A stretch of DNA of 64,000 nt from assembly GCA_013399305.1 (NCBI GenBank), contig VXAI01000163.1:374922-438921 (forward strand). The letters run 5' to 3'. The notes below the pieces were generated by a model. The model was not told where the DNA came from. It did no database searches and worked only from the letters and a program-made list of their open reading frames with translations. The position numbers and the translations under genes were made by a program. Source of the stretch: Rostratula benghalensis (taxonomy: Eukaryota > Chordata > Aves > Charadriiformes > Rostratulidae). The first letter of the stretch is position 1, and each line of letters begins with the position of its first letter. Shown here piece after piece: positions 1-12,300 of this stretch.

Positions 1-1234
1 CTTCCCCTGCCCCATCGCTTTTCAGCTCTGCATCAGTGGGTGTAGCTGCCCAGGGTTTTGGGGGTAGCTCAGGCTTTTGGACACCAAAGCCTAAGACGAA
101 GACACAAAGTATAGTTAACAAGTAAGATAGTAGCAGGAGCTGGTGGGCAGGGTGGACTGCCTTCAGCTTGTAAAACCTGGCTGATGAGAGTTCACGGAGG
201 TAGGCTGGGTACCTGGTTGCAGTGGAGTCCCTGGTGAGAAACAAACACACTGATGGCCTTGGGGACTGGGATTTGAGAGCAGCCTAAGTCTTCTCACGTG
301 GTGCCTATGCAATGTCTGCAAAGGCCCTGGTGCCAGGGTTGGGGGAAGCCCTAAGCAGCCCTGCAGAACAGCATTTGTCATCTGGAAGTTCAGCTTGAGA
401 CCTACTTAATGAGACTAAGCCAGGAATTGCTTTGACTGAATGTCTGAGCTGGAACTCTTTGAGTAAAATTGTTGTGTTTCTCTGCAGCTTCTTACAAGCT
501 TGATTATTCCACTAGAGACATTTTGAGACCAATCCCATGAACATATTTTGAGCTTATTAAAAGCCTGTCTTAAACCTGGCACATACAGCAGCAATCAATG
601 AAAACCTGGCACTGGTGCACTGAACCGCATTGTGCTGGCCATAATATTGATGTTAGCTGAATATTTACAGCATTAAAACAACAGTTCATTTAAAAGAAAC
701 AAGTTGGAAAGAAGCTTACACTGAAAGCAGGAAGTAAATTATATCAAATACCATATGAGCTTTGGTGCTGCATAAGCAAAGCATTAAAGTCAGCTTGGGT
801 TGTGCAAGAAGTTCTGTAGAGAAATTAGTGAATTAACATAGATTTGGGTAGCATAACATTGTTTTTTCTTTCTCAAAAAGGTGTTTTTCAGAAGGCAAGA
901 GTTTAGCAAGTGTGCACAAGAAATTAACTTGTTTTTGCTGTATGAGTGCTACATTTCACCTAGAATGTGGTTTGCCTGCTGTGTGTCATAAAAAAGGACA
1001 CAAGTTGTTTTGGCAGGAGGAAGATGGAAGAATAAATTTGTGCTCAATAAAATATGGCTTTTCCTGATTGGCAAGGACTCAATGTGTTCTCAGGAGTGAA
1101 GTGCAGAGAAAACCTTTTGCCCAGCTCTGATAACAGTGATAAATTGTAGAGTAGTTTAAAAAGGCAAATTAATATTAGGGGGTTTTGACAAACCATGTAA
1201 CTAAAGCTTTTCTGCAATATTTGTATTATTTTAG
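1..1234. other. Unique non-coding DNA, nothing recognised
   Basis: AT-rich vertebrate-type sequence with sparse CpG. I see no known repeat, no exon with credible splice sites and no RNA gene. The short open frames near 163-381 have no family resemblance that I recognise. The block ends where CR1 homology begins. Confidence 0.6.
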
Positions 1235-1553
1235 GATCATAGAATTATTTTGGTTGGAAAAGACCTTTAAGATCTTAAAGTGCAACTGTTAACCTAGCAC
1301 TGCCAAGTTACCACTAAACCATGTCCCTCAGCACTACCTCTACACATCTTTTAAATACCTCCAGGGACTCAACCACTTCCCTGGGCAGCCTGTTCCAATG
1401 CGTGACAAAATTTTCAGTAAAGAAATTTTTCCTAATATCCAATCTAAACCTCCCCTGGCGCAACTTGAGACTATTTCCTCTTGTCCTGTTGCCTGGTCCT
1501 TGGGAGAAGAGACTGCCCCCAACTCACTACAGCCTCCTTTCAGGTAGTCATTT
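1235..1553 (-). mobile_element. CR1 LINE, 5'-truncated 3' end
   Basis: Read on the plus strand it opens with the reversed CR1 tail (GATCATAGAAT), then the typical TTGGTTGGAAAAGACCTTTAAGATC, the 'ACTTCCCTGGGCAGCCTG' block and 'AAATTTTTCCTAAT', and ends near CAGGTAGTCATTT. This is the 3' untranslated tail plus the last part of the ORF2 (reverse transcriptase) frame, lying on the minus strand. The reading frame is decayed, and only the last few hundred bases of a roughly 4.5-kb element remain, as is usual for CR1. It resembles the copy at 25872-26212 closely enough to suggest the same or a sister subfamily. CR1 copies make no target-site duplication, so none is expected. Confidence 0.93.
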
Positions 1554-1737
1554 CTAGCTAGGCTAGGAAAATATCCTTTAAAAGTCTTGTTTTATTTTGT
1601 TCTTGAGAGGAAATGGGAAAACATTGAAAATGTTACAGTCAGCACTTTCAAAATGCTTTTTGTATGCACATGTCAAAGTGCACTGTAAACACCAAGCAAC
1701 TAAGTTCCATGTATGTACCTAGGATAAAGTATCAGCT

Positions 1738-1870
1738 TTCCCAGATGGGGAAACAAAAGGCATGAGCAAATTAACAACTTTCTCAGGATCATACAGTCAG
1801 TCAGTGGCTGCCAAGAATAAAGCCTGGGGTTTGCAATTTCTCCAGCCCTTGTTTTAACCATTGTGCAGTG
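1738..1870 (+). mobile_element. MIR-like (CORE-SINE) relic
   Basis: It contains CCCAGATGGGGAAAC, then a degraded form of the MIR block that reads 'aggatcatacagtcagtcag' followed by 'TGGCTGCCAAGAATAAAGCC', and ends with 'TTTTAACCATTGTGCAG'. The order and spacing match the 3' half of MIR-type SINEs as found in reptiles and birds (GATGGGGAAAC, GTCACACAG, GTGGCAGAGC, TTAACCACT). The divergence is high, so this is an ancient insertion. The 5' limit may extend to about 1690. Confidence 0.7.
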
Positions 1871-4800
1871 ATTCATTCAAAACCTAACCTCATTTTTCAG
1901 GAGTCATACTGGAAAACTCTATTTCTTTCTCTTAAGTTTATCTGGTGCCTGCCCACTATGTATAATGCACAAAATGTATACTCAGAGGGTAATTTAGTAT
2001 GAACTCCATGTCCAAGACACAGGGCTTGAAAGCTCCCACCCCAACAGTGCATTTGTGTGCAACCATGCACAAATGACTCATTAACACTGACCCATGCTCC
2101 AGTCTCCAAAAACATCAGATTCAGTTAATCATTTTTGTCAGTCTCAGAGGCTCCATGGCATTTGAACTGATTGTTTATTGGAATATTTAGAGTATTTATG
2201 TACTCCATATTACAGCTTCTGCTGGACTTCATTTTAAGTCACCAGGAAAGATGGGAGTAAAATCCATGCCTGTGAAGCAGAGAGGTTTGGTTCCCTCACT
2301 TGTGGGTGAAATACTTCCCTGCTTTTGCCTTGGCAGACGGGAAGGACCTGGCTGTGGGATACCAGCCTGAGCATGGGGAGCTGAGGGAGAAGAATGTGAG
2401 CTCGCTTCACTCACCAATCAAAAATAATCACAAAAGTGCAAAATTACTACATTGGTCACCACCATGACGGCGTCCCCAAACACACATTGTGGAATGGCTA
2501 AATAAAATACTTAAGGGAACACACTTGGCCATTGGCATTTGGTCCCAAAAGGATGGGCAAGTCAGACATACATAGATAAATGGCTTCCTCTGGCCTTTGT
2601 TCTAGGATCTAAGTCATAATAGCAATAGCAGATGATGGTTTTTTCACTGCAGGAGGTATCCATTTGGTTCTTACCGCTAGTGACAACTCTTAGGTGATTC
2701 TTGTTGTTACATTTTTTCTAATCCTATTTGAGTACCTGTTTTTTATGAGATTAATGGCTTGCAATCTCCAAGAGACTTATTTAAGATGCAGGAAGAAGGA
2801 TGCATCTGACAGACACATCTGTGTTCTGCAGTCTAAAATTGTCTCCTGATGTGAGAGAGAAAGACAGAAAGAAGTGGCTAGAGTACACTTGAGCTGCTAA
2901 CGAGCTGCTTTGTAACCTTGCCCCTGGCATTCACTAGTTGCTATTTAAAATGCAACTTTTACTGAGCTGTTGTTGGGCTGCTTTGTGATATTTCTTATTC
3001 TAAGTGGTGCTGTCAAGAACTATATGGGTTAAGAACTCTTGTTTTTTCTTAAATGATGCCTCACTTGCACTAAAATAATTCTGTTATCCGTTTAGGTCTG
3101 TTGCAACTGCACTGGAAACCTTTCTAATAGCAAACTCTTTTCCAGGGAACCTAATTCATATTTATTTCCCCTGAAATGAGACGCTGACAGCACTGACTGA
3201 AAGCAAGCATTGTATTAGACAGGTATTGTGACGGGCTTGCTCTCTTTTCAGTTGCACATTCCTTGTTGAAGGCACAGTGAAATGGGGACAGTTTTCACCA
3301 AATGGTGCATGGTGGTTTGTGGAATGGCTGTTCTATCTGCCTTTTGAAGAGCTGGTTCTGAAGGCTTGCAGGATTTCCTGGAATCCCATGCTCCTAAAAC
3401 AAACTCTGTGTTGTGAGAGAACTCTGCACCAGCCACACGTATAGTGAGGCCCAGCTGCACAATGCCTAATTCCTGCTAAAATCTATAATGGATGAGGTTC
3501 TAAATGTTCCTACAGAGCTGGGCCCAACTGGCAGAGCATGAAGAGGAAACAGCTTGTGGGGTGGATGGTCTAGCAGTGCTTGCTTGTTCGTCGACTCCCA
3601 ATACATATTTTTCAGACTGCAAGCTACAAAAAGTACAAAAGACATCTTTTGAATATATATTTCACAATATTCTGCACTTGCAAAGGGTTGTGAAACAGGA
3701 AGGTCAGGGAATTCTTGTTTTTTCCAGCTATTTTCAGACTGAAAACTGAAGTCGCTGCTCCAACGGTAGTGCATGCAAGGTAGGGTTCCCTTGGCTGGCT
3801 CAGGCAGTAACAGCTGTCCAGCCTCGGCGGTACGGCACCGGAGCTGCAGTGGAAACGTATGCAAAATTAGATGTGGCCCTCTTGATGAATGCCCATTTCC
3901 ATCACCAACCAGAGCCACTGGCAGTAGATCATCAGGGTATCGGTCCCATCTGCAGTAACGAACAGGATTTACAGAGAGCTTCTCCAGCTACTGTACTGAT
4001 TTATGTACTTACTCTGATTTATTGCTCCATCCGATCCTTTCCAGTGAGCAGGCACAAGTTATTAAGGCTGCAACAAACATGAAGTTTTAAGACAAAAAAA
4101 AGCCAAATGTCAGATTTGTGCTACTAGGCCACTACTTGAAGCTCTGAATAATTTAGAACCAAGTAATATACTCGATGGCCTGGAATATATCTCTTCTTAT
4201 GGTCAGACCTTCACAAGCCTCTGTGAAAAGTAAGATGGTTTACTCAATTAGGTCAATACAAATCTGATGGCTGTTTGACACTTCATGCTGTTCTCTACAT
4301 GCAACAAATCATCCTGAAATGCACTGCTGCTGCTCTCTGAGCATGTTTCCTGCCAAAGTACTTCTAGAGCATACTGATTGAAGTTCAATTATCGAGCATA
4401 CTGGGTCTGGATGTATGACTGTCTTTGAAACAAAATAGCCAGATGGGCTCAGATGCATTCATTTTTAATGGCATCTGATTAATTTGATCTGGTCCCAGGC
4501 ATATGCAGCCAACACACAGAACTAAAACAGGATCCAAGTTACTTAAGACTCTAGATTACTGAAGAAGAGGAGAGGAAACCTGATAACAAGGAGGCAGAAA
4601 GTAAAAATATTGCTAAGGAGAAAGATACAGTTCTACAACGAATGAACATAAAATGCTAAAAATTGGTGTAACAGAGCTGATGGTTGTGCAGGGGTTAATT
4701 AAACACCAGCCCAGCAGTGGGGCAAGTAGCTCTGTTGGTCAGGCAGAATATTGCAGCCTGGCATCAGCTCCCTCAGAAGCAGAACCTCCCACTGCAATAT

Positions 4801-5844
4801 TTTCACTATCAGCTGTTCAGCTCTTCAGATCGCATAACCTCCTAGTCATCTGGGGATGTCGGAAGAAAAGAGCAACAGAATAATATCCAAATATTGAATA
4901 AAAGCTTCTGGAGTGGGTAAGATGGTTCCTTTCCCTACCCCTAACAGTTTTCAGTTGTTCCAAGTAACATTTTTCCCAAAAGGAGACCAAATTTTATAAT
5001 AAATTTACACATACTTGGCAAAAGTTTTGCCCCTTCCAGGCAGCTTGGTTTTTTTCAATTACATTTTTGTTGATTGCAAAAATACCGACACAGAGTTGTA
5101 GGTTCAGTAGTTTACTGGGTGGATGAATACAGCCTGACAAACTCCAGCGTGTTGTATCATGTAGGACGAAGAAGATTTTAAGAAGTATCTGGGTAATCTG
5201 CAAGGAACAAGCCTTGCAAGTTTTCTGAGAATAAAAGCCCCATTGTAGTCTGCAGGAGACCAAGCGCTTCCAGGGTAGGTTCCAAGTGGGGTTTAAGGGG
5301 AAGAGTGGGAAACTTTCCTGGTTTGGATACATACAATTTCCTCTTTTACATTCGTAATACAATTGGGGTAATTGAATTGGATGGGTGCTCTGTTTTCTTC
5401 CATAATGATCCCATTCCTACACTGCGATAAACTACAGGCTTTAGGCCTCATAGTTAGTCCCCTTGGAAACCAGATTATTTCCTTTAAAATAGAGCACACC
5501 AATTATCCTCTAAATAGTTTCAATTATTGTGCTTACCCACATAGCAACAAAAGATGTATTAACCACCCTATCATGTACAGTTGAACTTAAAGGGTACTGG
5601 CAGATCTGTATGGAGGTCTCATGCAATAGCCTCCTTCAGCCACATAATTAAATAGCCCGGAAGCAGAGATGAGTAATGTATTTGGTATATCTAGATATTG
5701 CAGCATAGCTTCATTTTAAGCACCTTCCAAAGCTCCCGTATTCTCAGCAGTCACCACAGAGTATTTGCAACTGGTAGTCAGCCTCCTGCATGAGCAGCCT
5801 CAGTGTTAAAGAAAGTAGCAGGAATTCACCTGACATGAAGACTC
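1871..5844. other. Unique non-coding DNA with decayed open frames only
   Basis: No recognisable repeat or gene. A 150-codon minus-strand open frame at 3466-3918 is about the length expected by chance in a window this size and has no recognisable domain. A 10-bp inverted repeat (AATATTGCAG at 4747-4756 with CTGCAATATT at 4792-4801) is the only notable secondary structure. Confidence 0.5.
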
Positions 5845-5925
5845 AGATCTCCAAAGTCATTTAGGTGCCTAACACCCACTAACTTCAGAGGTACTTGGGT
5901 GTTTCGGTGCCTGCGGGAAAATACG
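5845..5925. repeat. Ancient sauropsid-type interspersed repeat
   Basis: The sequence runs CAGATCTCCAAAGTCATTTA, GGTGCCTAACACCCACTAA, CTTCAGAGGTACTTGGGTG. It follows the order of a motif set common in turtles, crocodilians and birds (AGATCCTCAAAGG, TTAGGTGCCTAA, CCCATTGACTTCAATGG, GTTGGGTGCCT). I do not know the formal family name. The divergence implies an old insertion. Confidence 0.5.
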
Positions 5926-6024
5926 CATCAGGGATTTTTCAGCATGAATACAGACAGATGAATGCTGTTCAGGCAGGGAATTGCTCTGTCTTAGGAAAAG
6001 GGGTTTGATTTTCTACACTTTCTG

Positions 6025-6057
6025 TGCATACATCCACAAGTACAGTGGATGTATGCA
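6025..6057. repeat. Perfect 13-bp inverted repeat (hairpin)
   Basis: The left arm TGCATACATCCAC (6025-6037) and right arm GTGGATGTATGCA (6045-6057) are exact reverse complements around the 7-base loop AAGTACA. The stem is too short to be a normal microRNA precursor. It lies in unique sequence. Confidence 0.85.
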
Positions 6058-6281
6058 GACTATAACAGTGGAAAGCTGTGTGAGTTATGTGATTTTTAAT
6101 CCTTAGACGTCAGGCAGCAGTTACATACAACTAGATTTTCTGTTTATGTATCCACTGTTACTGGTGGACAAAACCACAATTCCTTCTCATAGTGATATTA
6201 AAGATATTTTAAAAATACTTTATTTGACGTTGGGTCACTTGTTGTGAAGCATCTTGGTAGACATTGAAAGTATCTCAATAG

Positions 6282-6390
6282 TTACTACTTATTTAATTTG
6301 CAGAGGTATTCATTATGCTAGGCACTATAGACATAATGTACAGGCAAAATACAGGCTCTACCCCAGAGACTGACAATCTAATGTCTAAAC
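6282..6390 (+). mobile_element. MIR-like relic, 5'/central part
   Basis: The series TACTACTTATTTAATTTGCA, then ATTATGCTAGGCACTATAGA, CAGGCTCTACCCCAGAGACT and GACAATCTAATGTCTAA follows the MIR-type order (TACTATTTATTG, GTGCTAGGCACTGT, GTCCCTGCCCC, AGCTTACAATCTAA). This is the part of the element missing from the copies at 1738 and 30437, which retain the 3' part. Old and diverged. Confidence 0.7.
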
Positions 6391-9300
6391 ATTTCTGACT
6401 TTTGTACTTTTCAGAACAATAACATAAATGCTAGGATTGAACACATACAATTTTATCTTTCGTGGGAAGCTTTTCAGTCTTCCAGATAAAATGCGCTTTT
6501 GTTAGAGGTGTTTTGCCTTCCTTTGGAAGGCTGTTTGGAGATAAGTGACACATCAGAGATGGAATCAGCTGCGTGTACAACAGCATAACTCTGCTTTTCC
6601 TTCTCTCATTAGCTGGTTAAAGGTGTCTAGTCTGCATTGCAATGGGTAAGATAGCGCTATATTCTTAAAAAAATCCCCTGGGTCTGTGTTAAGTTGCAAC
6701 CTCTTATGCTTGGGCCAGCAGGCAGTGAAGTCTGACCTCTAATTTGGCACTCCTGTTTCTTCTTTCTCTGTTTAAGCCACACTAATGAAACACTTGTGGT
6801 GACTTTGATGATGCTGTTGCTGAGCTGTTCTGTTGACATTGAAGTTTTGGTGCAAATAAGTGAGCCTGGGGGTGGGAAAAAGAGGTCAGTCCCTCGCTAA
6901 AGACAGAGTCCTGAAAGCTTCCTCCAGAGCCTGCTACTCATGTTGAGGGGAAAAAAGACATTGTGTGTTCATGTCCAGGGATATCCATATGTAACATGTC
7001 TTTTTCTCTTTGGGATACTTATTTCTGGTAAGACATAATTATCCAGTTCTGACTGCTGTCAGCAGGACAGCATGTGCCTTTGGCCCCCCAAAATCCCTTT
7101 ATTATTCACTTTCTACAGTGACCAAGCTATACAGAGCTCAATCAGCTACTGTGCAGCTAAAGGTCTTTAACTGCACAGAATAGACTGCTTCCCTCATCTG
7201 TCATTTTCATATTCAGAGGATGATTAACTTGTCTGGCTGCTTCTCTGACCCCACTGACCCTCATCTCTTCCAGGTGAACTGCCATAGCTGCCATATTAAC
7301 ATAGCTTGCTAACCCCCATCAAAAGAGCTCAATTAGAGAAATGCGGTTAAAATGGCAAAGGCAGAAGTGAGAGAGAATGTGGGTTTGTGCAAATATGACA
7401 TTATACATCAGAGGCCTACAAAAGACTGAGGTGATAATTGCCTGTCTAAAAAACTGGCAAATATTTTAATGCAGCCTGTGCCCTCACGTGGCACTGTCTG
7501 CCTTGCTTGGTGACAAGTATTGCTCATTGATTGGTTTCAGCAATATTCCTGTGGCTTGTTTCTTACAGTCATTTGAAACCTAACTAATATGAGAAGGAAG
7601 GGACAGGTTATTTGTAAGCATGAACTACCTGCAATGAATACCTTGGTACTTTGTTAACCAATTTGGTGCACTCCTTTTATCTTTGCAGTTCCTAAAAGCT
7701 GTTTGAGTTGTTTTATTCTCTTTGATATATGTTGGGTTTTCTTATGTTCCTCTTTACAGTTTTTCAAGACACAATAAATGTCCCCAGGGTAATTGTGATA
7801 AGGCTAGATGTGCTTGCTATTGAGCTTCTTCCCTTTAACCTCTGAAAATCCCCACCTACACTACTGAAACTGTTTTCCTGTATATACATGTAGCAACATT
7901 TATTTTTGCCCAATAGACAGCTTCAGATGGGTATCTTGGCTCATAAAATGGCACTCAGACCAAATATGTATCTTGAGACATAAAAAGCTATCTTGATTTA
8001 ACAAAATTGTCTTCTAAGCATGGGGAAGACAAAATAGTTTTAAGAACAGGGATGAAAATACAATGACTCCTAGGCATAATATCTATTTTCTAATTAATTA
8101 AACAAACTGTTCTGCCTTCTAAATCTTCATATTGGAAAGCACACTTTGGGATAAAATTTATAATATGTAAGTAATTTTACCCCAGAAAAGATATTTCAGA
8201 GGTTTGGTTATTGCCTTTTCAGTGCTGGTTTGAAAACAGTGCTCTGAGGCACCAATCTTCACCTTCCCTGAATCCCATAGCTGTTTCTTCTTTTTTAGGT
8301 AGAAGATGTACTGTCAGCTTGTGTCACATGGGCCCTATTGTCCAAATTTGCTCCTCTATCTAGCAGTTATAAGACTTTCCAAGGTCTTGAAAGTTTTTTC
8401 TTCTCCCCCTTCTCCCCCTCCCTTCTCAGAAAGGGAATGGATGAACTGGATATTTCTTAGATTGCGTAGGACACAAAAAACGTCCTTGGTAGTGCAGAGG
8501 GAGATTACATTTTGTTGAATGTCTGCTTAGGATGGAAATCTTTTAAGTGGATACACGTCTTACAGTCTGCAGTCACTCATGATATTCCTTGAGCACACTG
8601 CAGTGGAAAAAGAGCAAGGCAGGGATGTGTAATTTCCTCATGCTCATTAGTCAGAAGTCTGTTAGCAGGGCCACATGATGGTCAAATTCCATTTTGATAT
8701 TAAGACTGCAGTATGACACAGGGAATCAGATGCACATGGAAGTTTTAATTAAATGCACTGAAAATGCTGATAGGCACAGAACAAATAATTTTTAAGTAAA
8801 ATGTTAGCTACCAATGAATTAGATGGATCAAAAGTATTTGCAAATTACTACCCAATTCAAATTGTTTTAGCAAGCCCCTCCCCTCCTAAAAAATTAATTT
8901 TTTCAAAACATCCTTTTTTTTTTGTTTCAAAATAATCTTAGACATGTAAAATGGTGAGGAAGAAAATGCAAATCTACAGAAAACATAAATTTAGAAGTAA
9001 ATTATAAGGCATTTAGACACAAAACGCTTTTCCAGGGAATGGAAAAAGAAAAAAAAAAAGTATATACTTTTCAAATAAACTCAAAATTTAGTTATTTTCT
9101 ACCTACATAAGTACAAATTTCTGGAGAAAAAGAGCAGAACCAAGAAGGCTGTGCTAGTGCAGAGTGAAAGCTGTCTAAATATGTCACAATGGAAGTCTAT
9201 ACCACCTAATTTACACTGCTTTCTTTTACCCAGCTTGACTCAAGTTAGCTTAGGTATTTTGACATTACATTGCAGGCTGTTGAATAAATACTGCTCAGTT

Positions 9301-12300
9301 GGTCAGGTGCAAATTGCTTTGGATCAGTTGATTTCAAGATCAAAAAATATTTGCTTTTCCTTTTTTTTTTTTTTTAAGGCGTTGAAAGCCTCTTCCTTTC
9401 TCCTGCAAGAATTTGATCTGTTTCCAACAGTTCCCCTATTGCTGCTAAGACTTAATTCTCATTAATTCTCCTTTTCATCTTAGCCTGTCAGTTAAGTAGT
9501 CTGAGCACAGAGAGAGCTTTTTATGCAATGTCTAACACATTTCGTTTCTTAAGTCTAAATATTTCTTGAAGAACTACAAAAAGAAAAGCTTTTTGTACCC
9601 AGTATTTTGGTTTACCTCCTGGTGAGCTATTCCATAAACTTGCACACACCTTATAGGTATTGTGTTAGCTTTTCGCTCCACTTGCCCTCCCTCTGATCTG
9701 ATGTCTGTTAGATATAAAAGATTAAATAAAACAGGAGCCTTTTTTTATACTTCAACTTGGAATAATGTAGGAACAGAACAAGACAAGAGGCTGATGAATG
9801 AGGTAATACAAGCTGTTCCTAAAATCACAAACACAGCTGATGCCAGGGAAAACACTACAACTTTGTACACGTTGTGCATTATTTTCAGTGTTCTGAAGCA
9901 TATTTCTAAGATTTACCTGAGCATATCAAATATATGGCATGAGAAAAATTGCTTTCTATGAGAGTGATTTATATTGGGAGACATTCAGATTCATTTTATG
10001 TGTTTGTTTTGGTCTGCAAAATGAATTCTATTCGCCTCAACTTGGAAATTTATTTTAAATTTTAAAAATTAACATGTGATAGAGACTTCCAATAGCAATC
10101 AGCCTTATCTGAAAATTACCTGCAGCTGAGTTTTGAGGAGCTCCAGTCTGAGGCTTTAGTTTTGTTCTTCCCATCTATACTTCCAGACTTTGCTGGAGCG
10201 ATGATTTCTTCCTGCAGGTACCCCATCTCAGCCAAGGGTGGTTCAGATCTTCGAAAAGAGAGCTCTTGCATTATGGGGCACCCTAGTGTCCTTGAGATTG
10301 TTGCTAGCTCTGACAACGTGATCCCTGTGCCCTCCTCATCACAGAAATTTCAGGAAAATGTCAGAGATTTTGATTTTATAATCCCCAAAGGGCACTGCTA
10401 TGTAGAATGTCTTTTGGAATACATGGAATAAATTTCATTTTTGAAAGTTTAAGGTGTAAGTGGTTGACCCCTGGGAAATAAGCACACTGCTTCGCTGGCT
10501 GCTTTAATGAAGGTTCTCTGCTAGAGAACCTGATGTTCTTTATGGAGTTTGCTTTGTGATATTGACTTTCTTACCTAGGCTTGCAAAGAGCTCATATCTC
10601 TCCCACAAAAGTCACATTAACTGCTTCACTGCTGCCCAGCATGAAGCGCTGCAGATGGTGTAATTTGCAGCAGTAAACCAGATTGGGGTTTGGCCAGGTA
10701 ACTGGCTTTGCATGCTGCTAGCCAGGAAAACTCAGAGACCTGTTGCTTTCCTGCCTGCATGATCCCACCTTCCTGAACTGTGCTACTTGACCTTAGTTAC
10801 AGATTCTGGCTCTCAGATCAATTCCCATAAATGTATGTTCTCCAGTGATACATTGCCATTGCAAATGGAAAGTATACAGACCAGACTGAGCATTTATTAC
10901 ACTTCTGCTCAATACTCTGTAACAAGATTGATGACTCCTTCAGCTCCCAGTCCTACTCTTACAGAAGTCAATATATACATTGCCAATATGAGCAGGAGCA
11001 TCTACCCATTTCGATAAAATGCAATCCCCACAAATGTACATCCCTGTATTTCTTTCTCCCCAGCAGGGTCTCGATGACCTTGCTGGCTGTCACACATCCT
11101 TAAGTAAGGATGAACTTAATGCTCCCTGCAAAGGAGGAAAACATGCAACTGCAAAACTGTAGGCAAGAAGTTGTTACCAATGTGTTCAGACTGACCGGCA
11201 GACTGGAACAAGCGGTGTACTTTGCTGTCCCTGTTTGTGCAGGCACTGAGCTCACCTAACTTATCTGTTAATTGCTTTGACCTTTTTGTTTACTTCCTGC
11301 TTGGGAATCTCAGAATTTGCTGCACTAAAAATGACTTTGGGATTGCAGCACTGAGCAAACATTGACTTAACCTTTGCTGTTGCTCTGTGTCAATATTTCC
11401 AGTCTATTCATATGCATGTGCTATTGCACTAGATAAACCAGGATTGTGTTCCAAAGCAACGCTCTTTTGTTTATCTGGGGGTATCCTATTGTGCAGGCAC
11501 ACAAAGCACCCACGTGAACCCTCCTGAATGTCTTTAAGAAAAAGCTGAACCCTTATCAGACAATGAACATGTACCCACAGAGCATCAGATAAGAACAGCT
11601 CCAATTTAGAAATCTTTTCTGCTCCTTGTCGGTGCTCTCCTCCTCTGCATGCTCTCGCTCCGTTACAACCAGAGCACCAGGTACAGGACAGGACTATCTG
11701 TTTCCCTGCTTCAGCAAGCCAGCAAACAAGAAGAGCAAGGTACTTTTAACTGAGTTGTGTTTGAGACACAACCTTCACCCTTGGGTTGTACAATTAGTTG
11801 ATAGCTCAAAGGGCATCCTAAAATTGACCATTAAGCATTGCCAGAACGCTAACATGCAGCAGTGAGTGGTGCCATCAAAACGATTAAGATCAATAGTGTT
11901 CAGGCTCTTACAGCAGCATTTTGTATGTGTTATGTTAGCAGTGAGCAGAAGGGAAAATGAAAGCCATTTAGAAATATTTAATACTGTATGTGAGGTGACA
12001 AAACCAATTAGTTCGTTGCTGATACCCTGCTGTGGTATCTCTATTCTGCTAAATTCTGCATTTCTAACTTATTACCTGATAGGTACTATATTTCTCAAAG
12101 GGCCATTTTATAAAGTACTTTTGGGACTCTTGCATCTATGAGACTTTGTAAAAACAAACTTTGATCCAACTTCTTTGATCTAAAAGCTAGCCAAGCTAGG
12201 TAAAAGATGAAGAGCTGTTTATGCCTTTTTGAATAATACTTTCTAAAGTAGTCAAAGGTTCAACACAGTTCAAACTAATCTCAGTATTTCTTTTTCATGG

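Noticed and set aside
3466..3918. 150-codon minus-strand open frame
   Set aside because: Roughly one such frame is expected by chance in this much sequence. No domain, no splice context, and plus-strand frames are open across the same DNA.
4747..4801. Inverted repeat as a microRNA gene
   Set aside because: Only 10 bp pair, the loop is long and unpaired, and no mature-type arm of about 22 bases can be formed.
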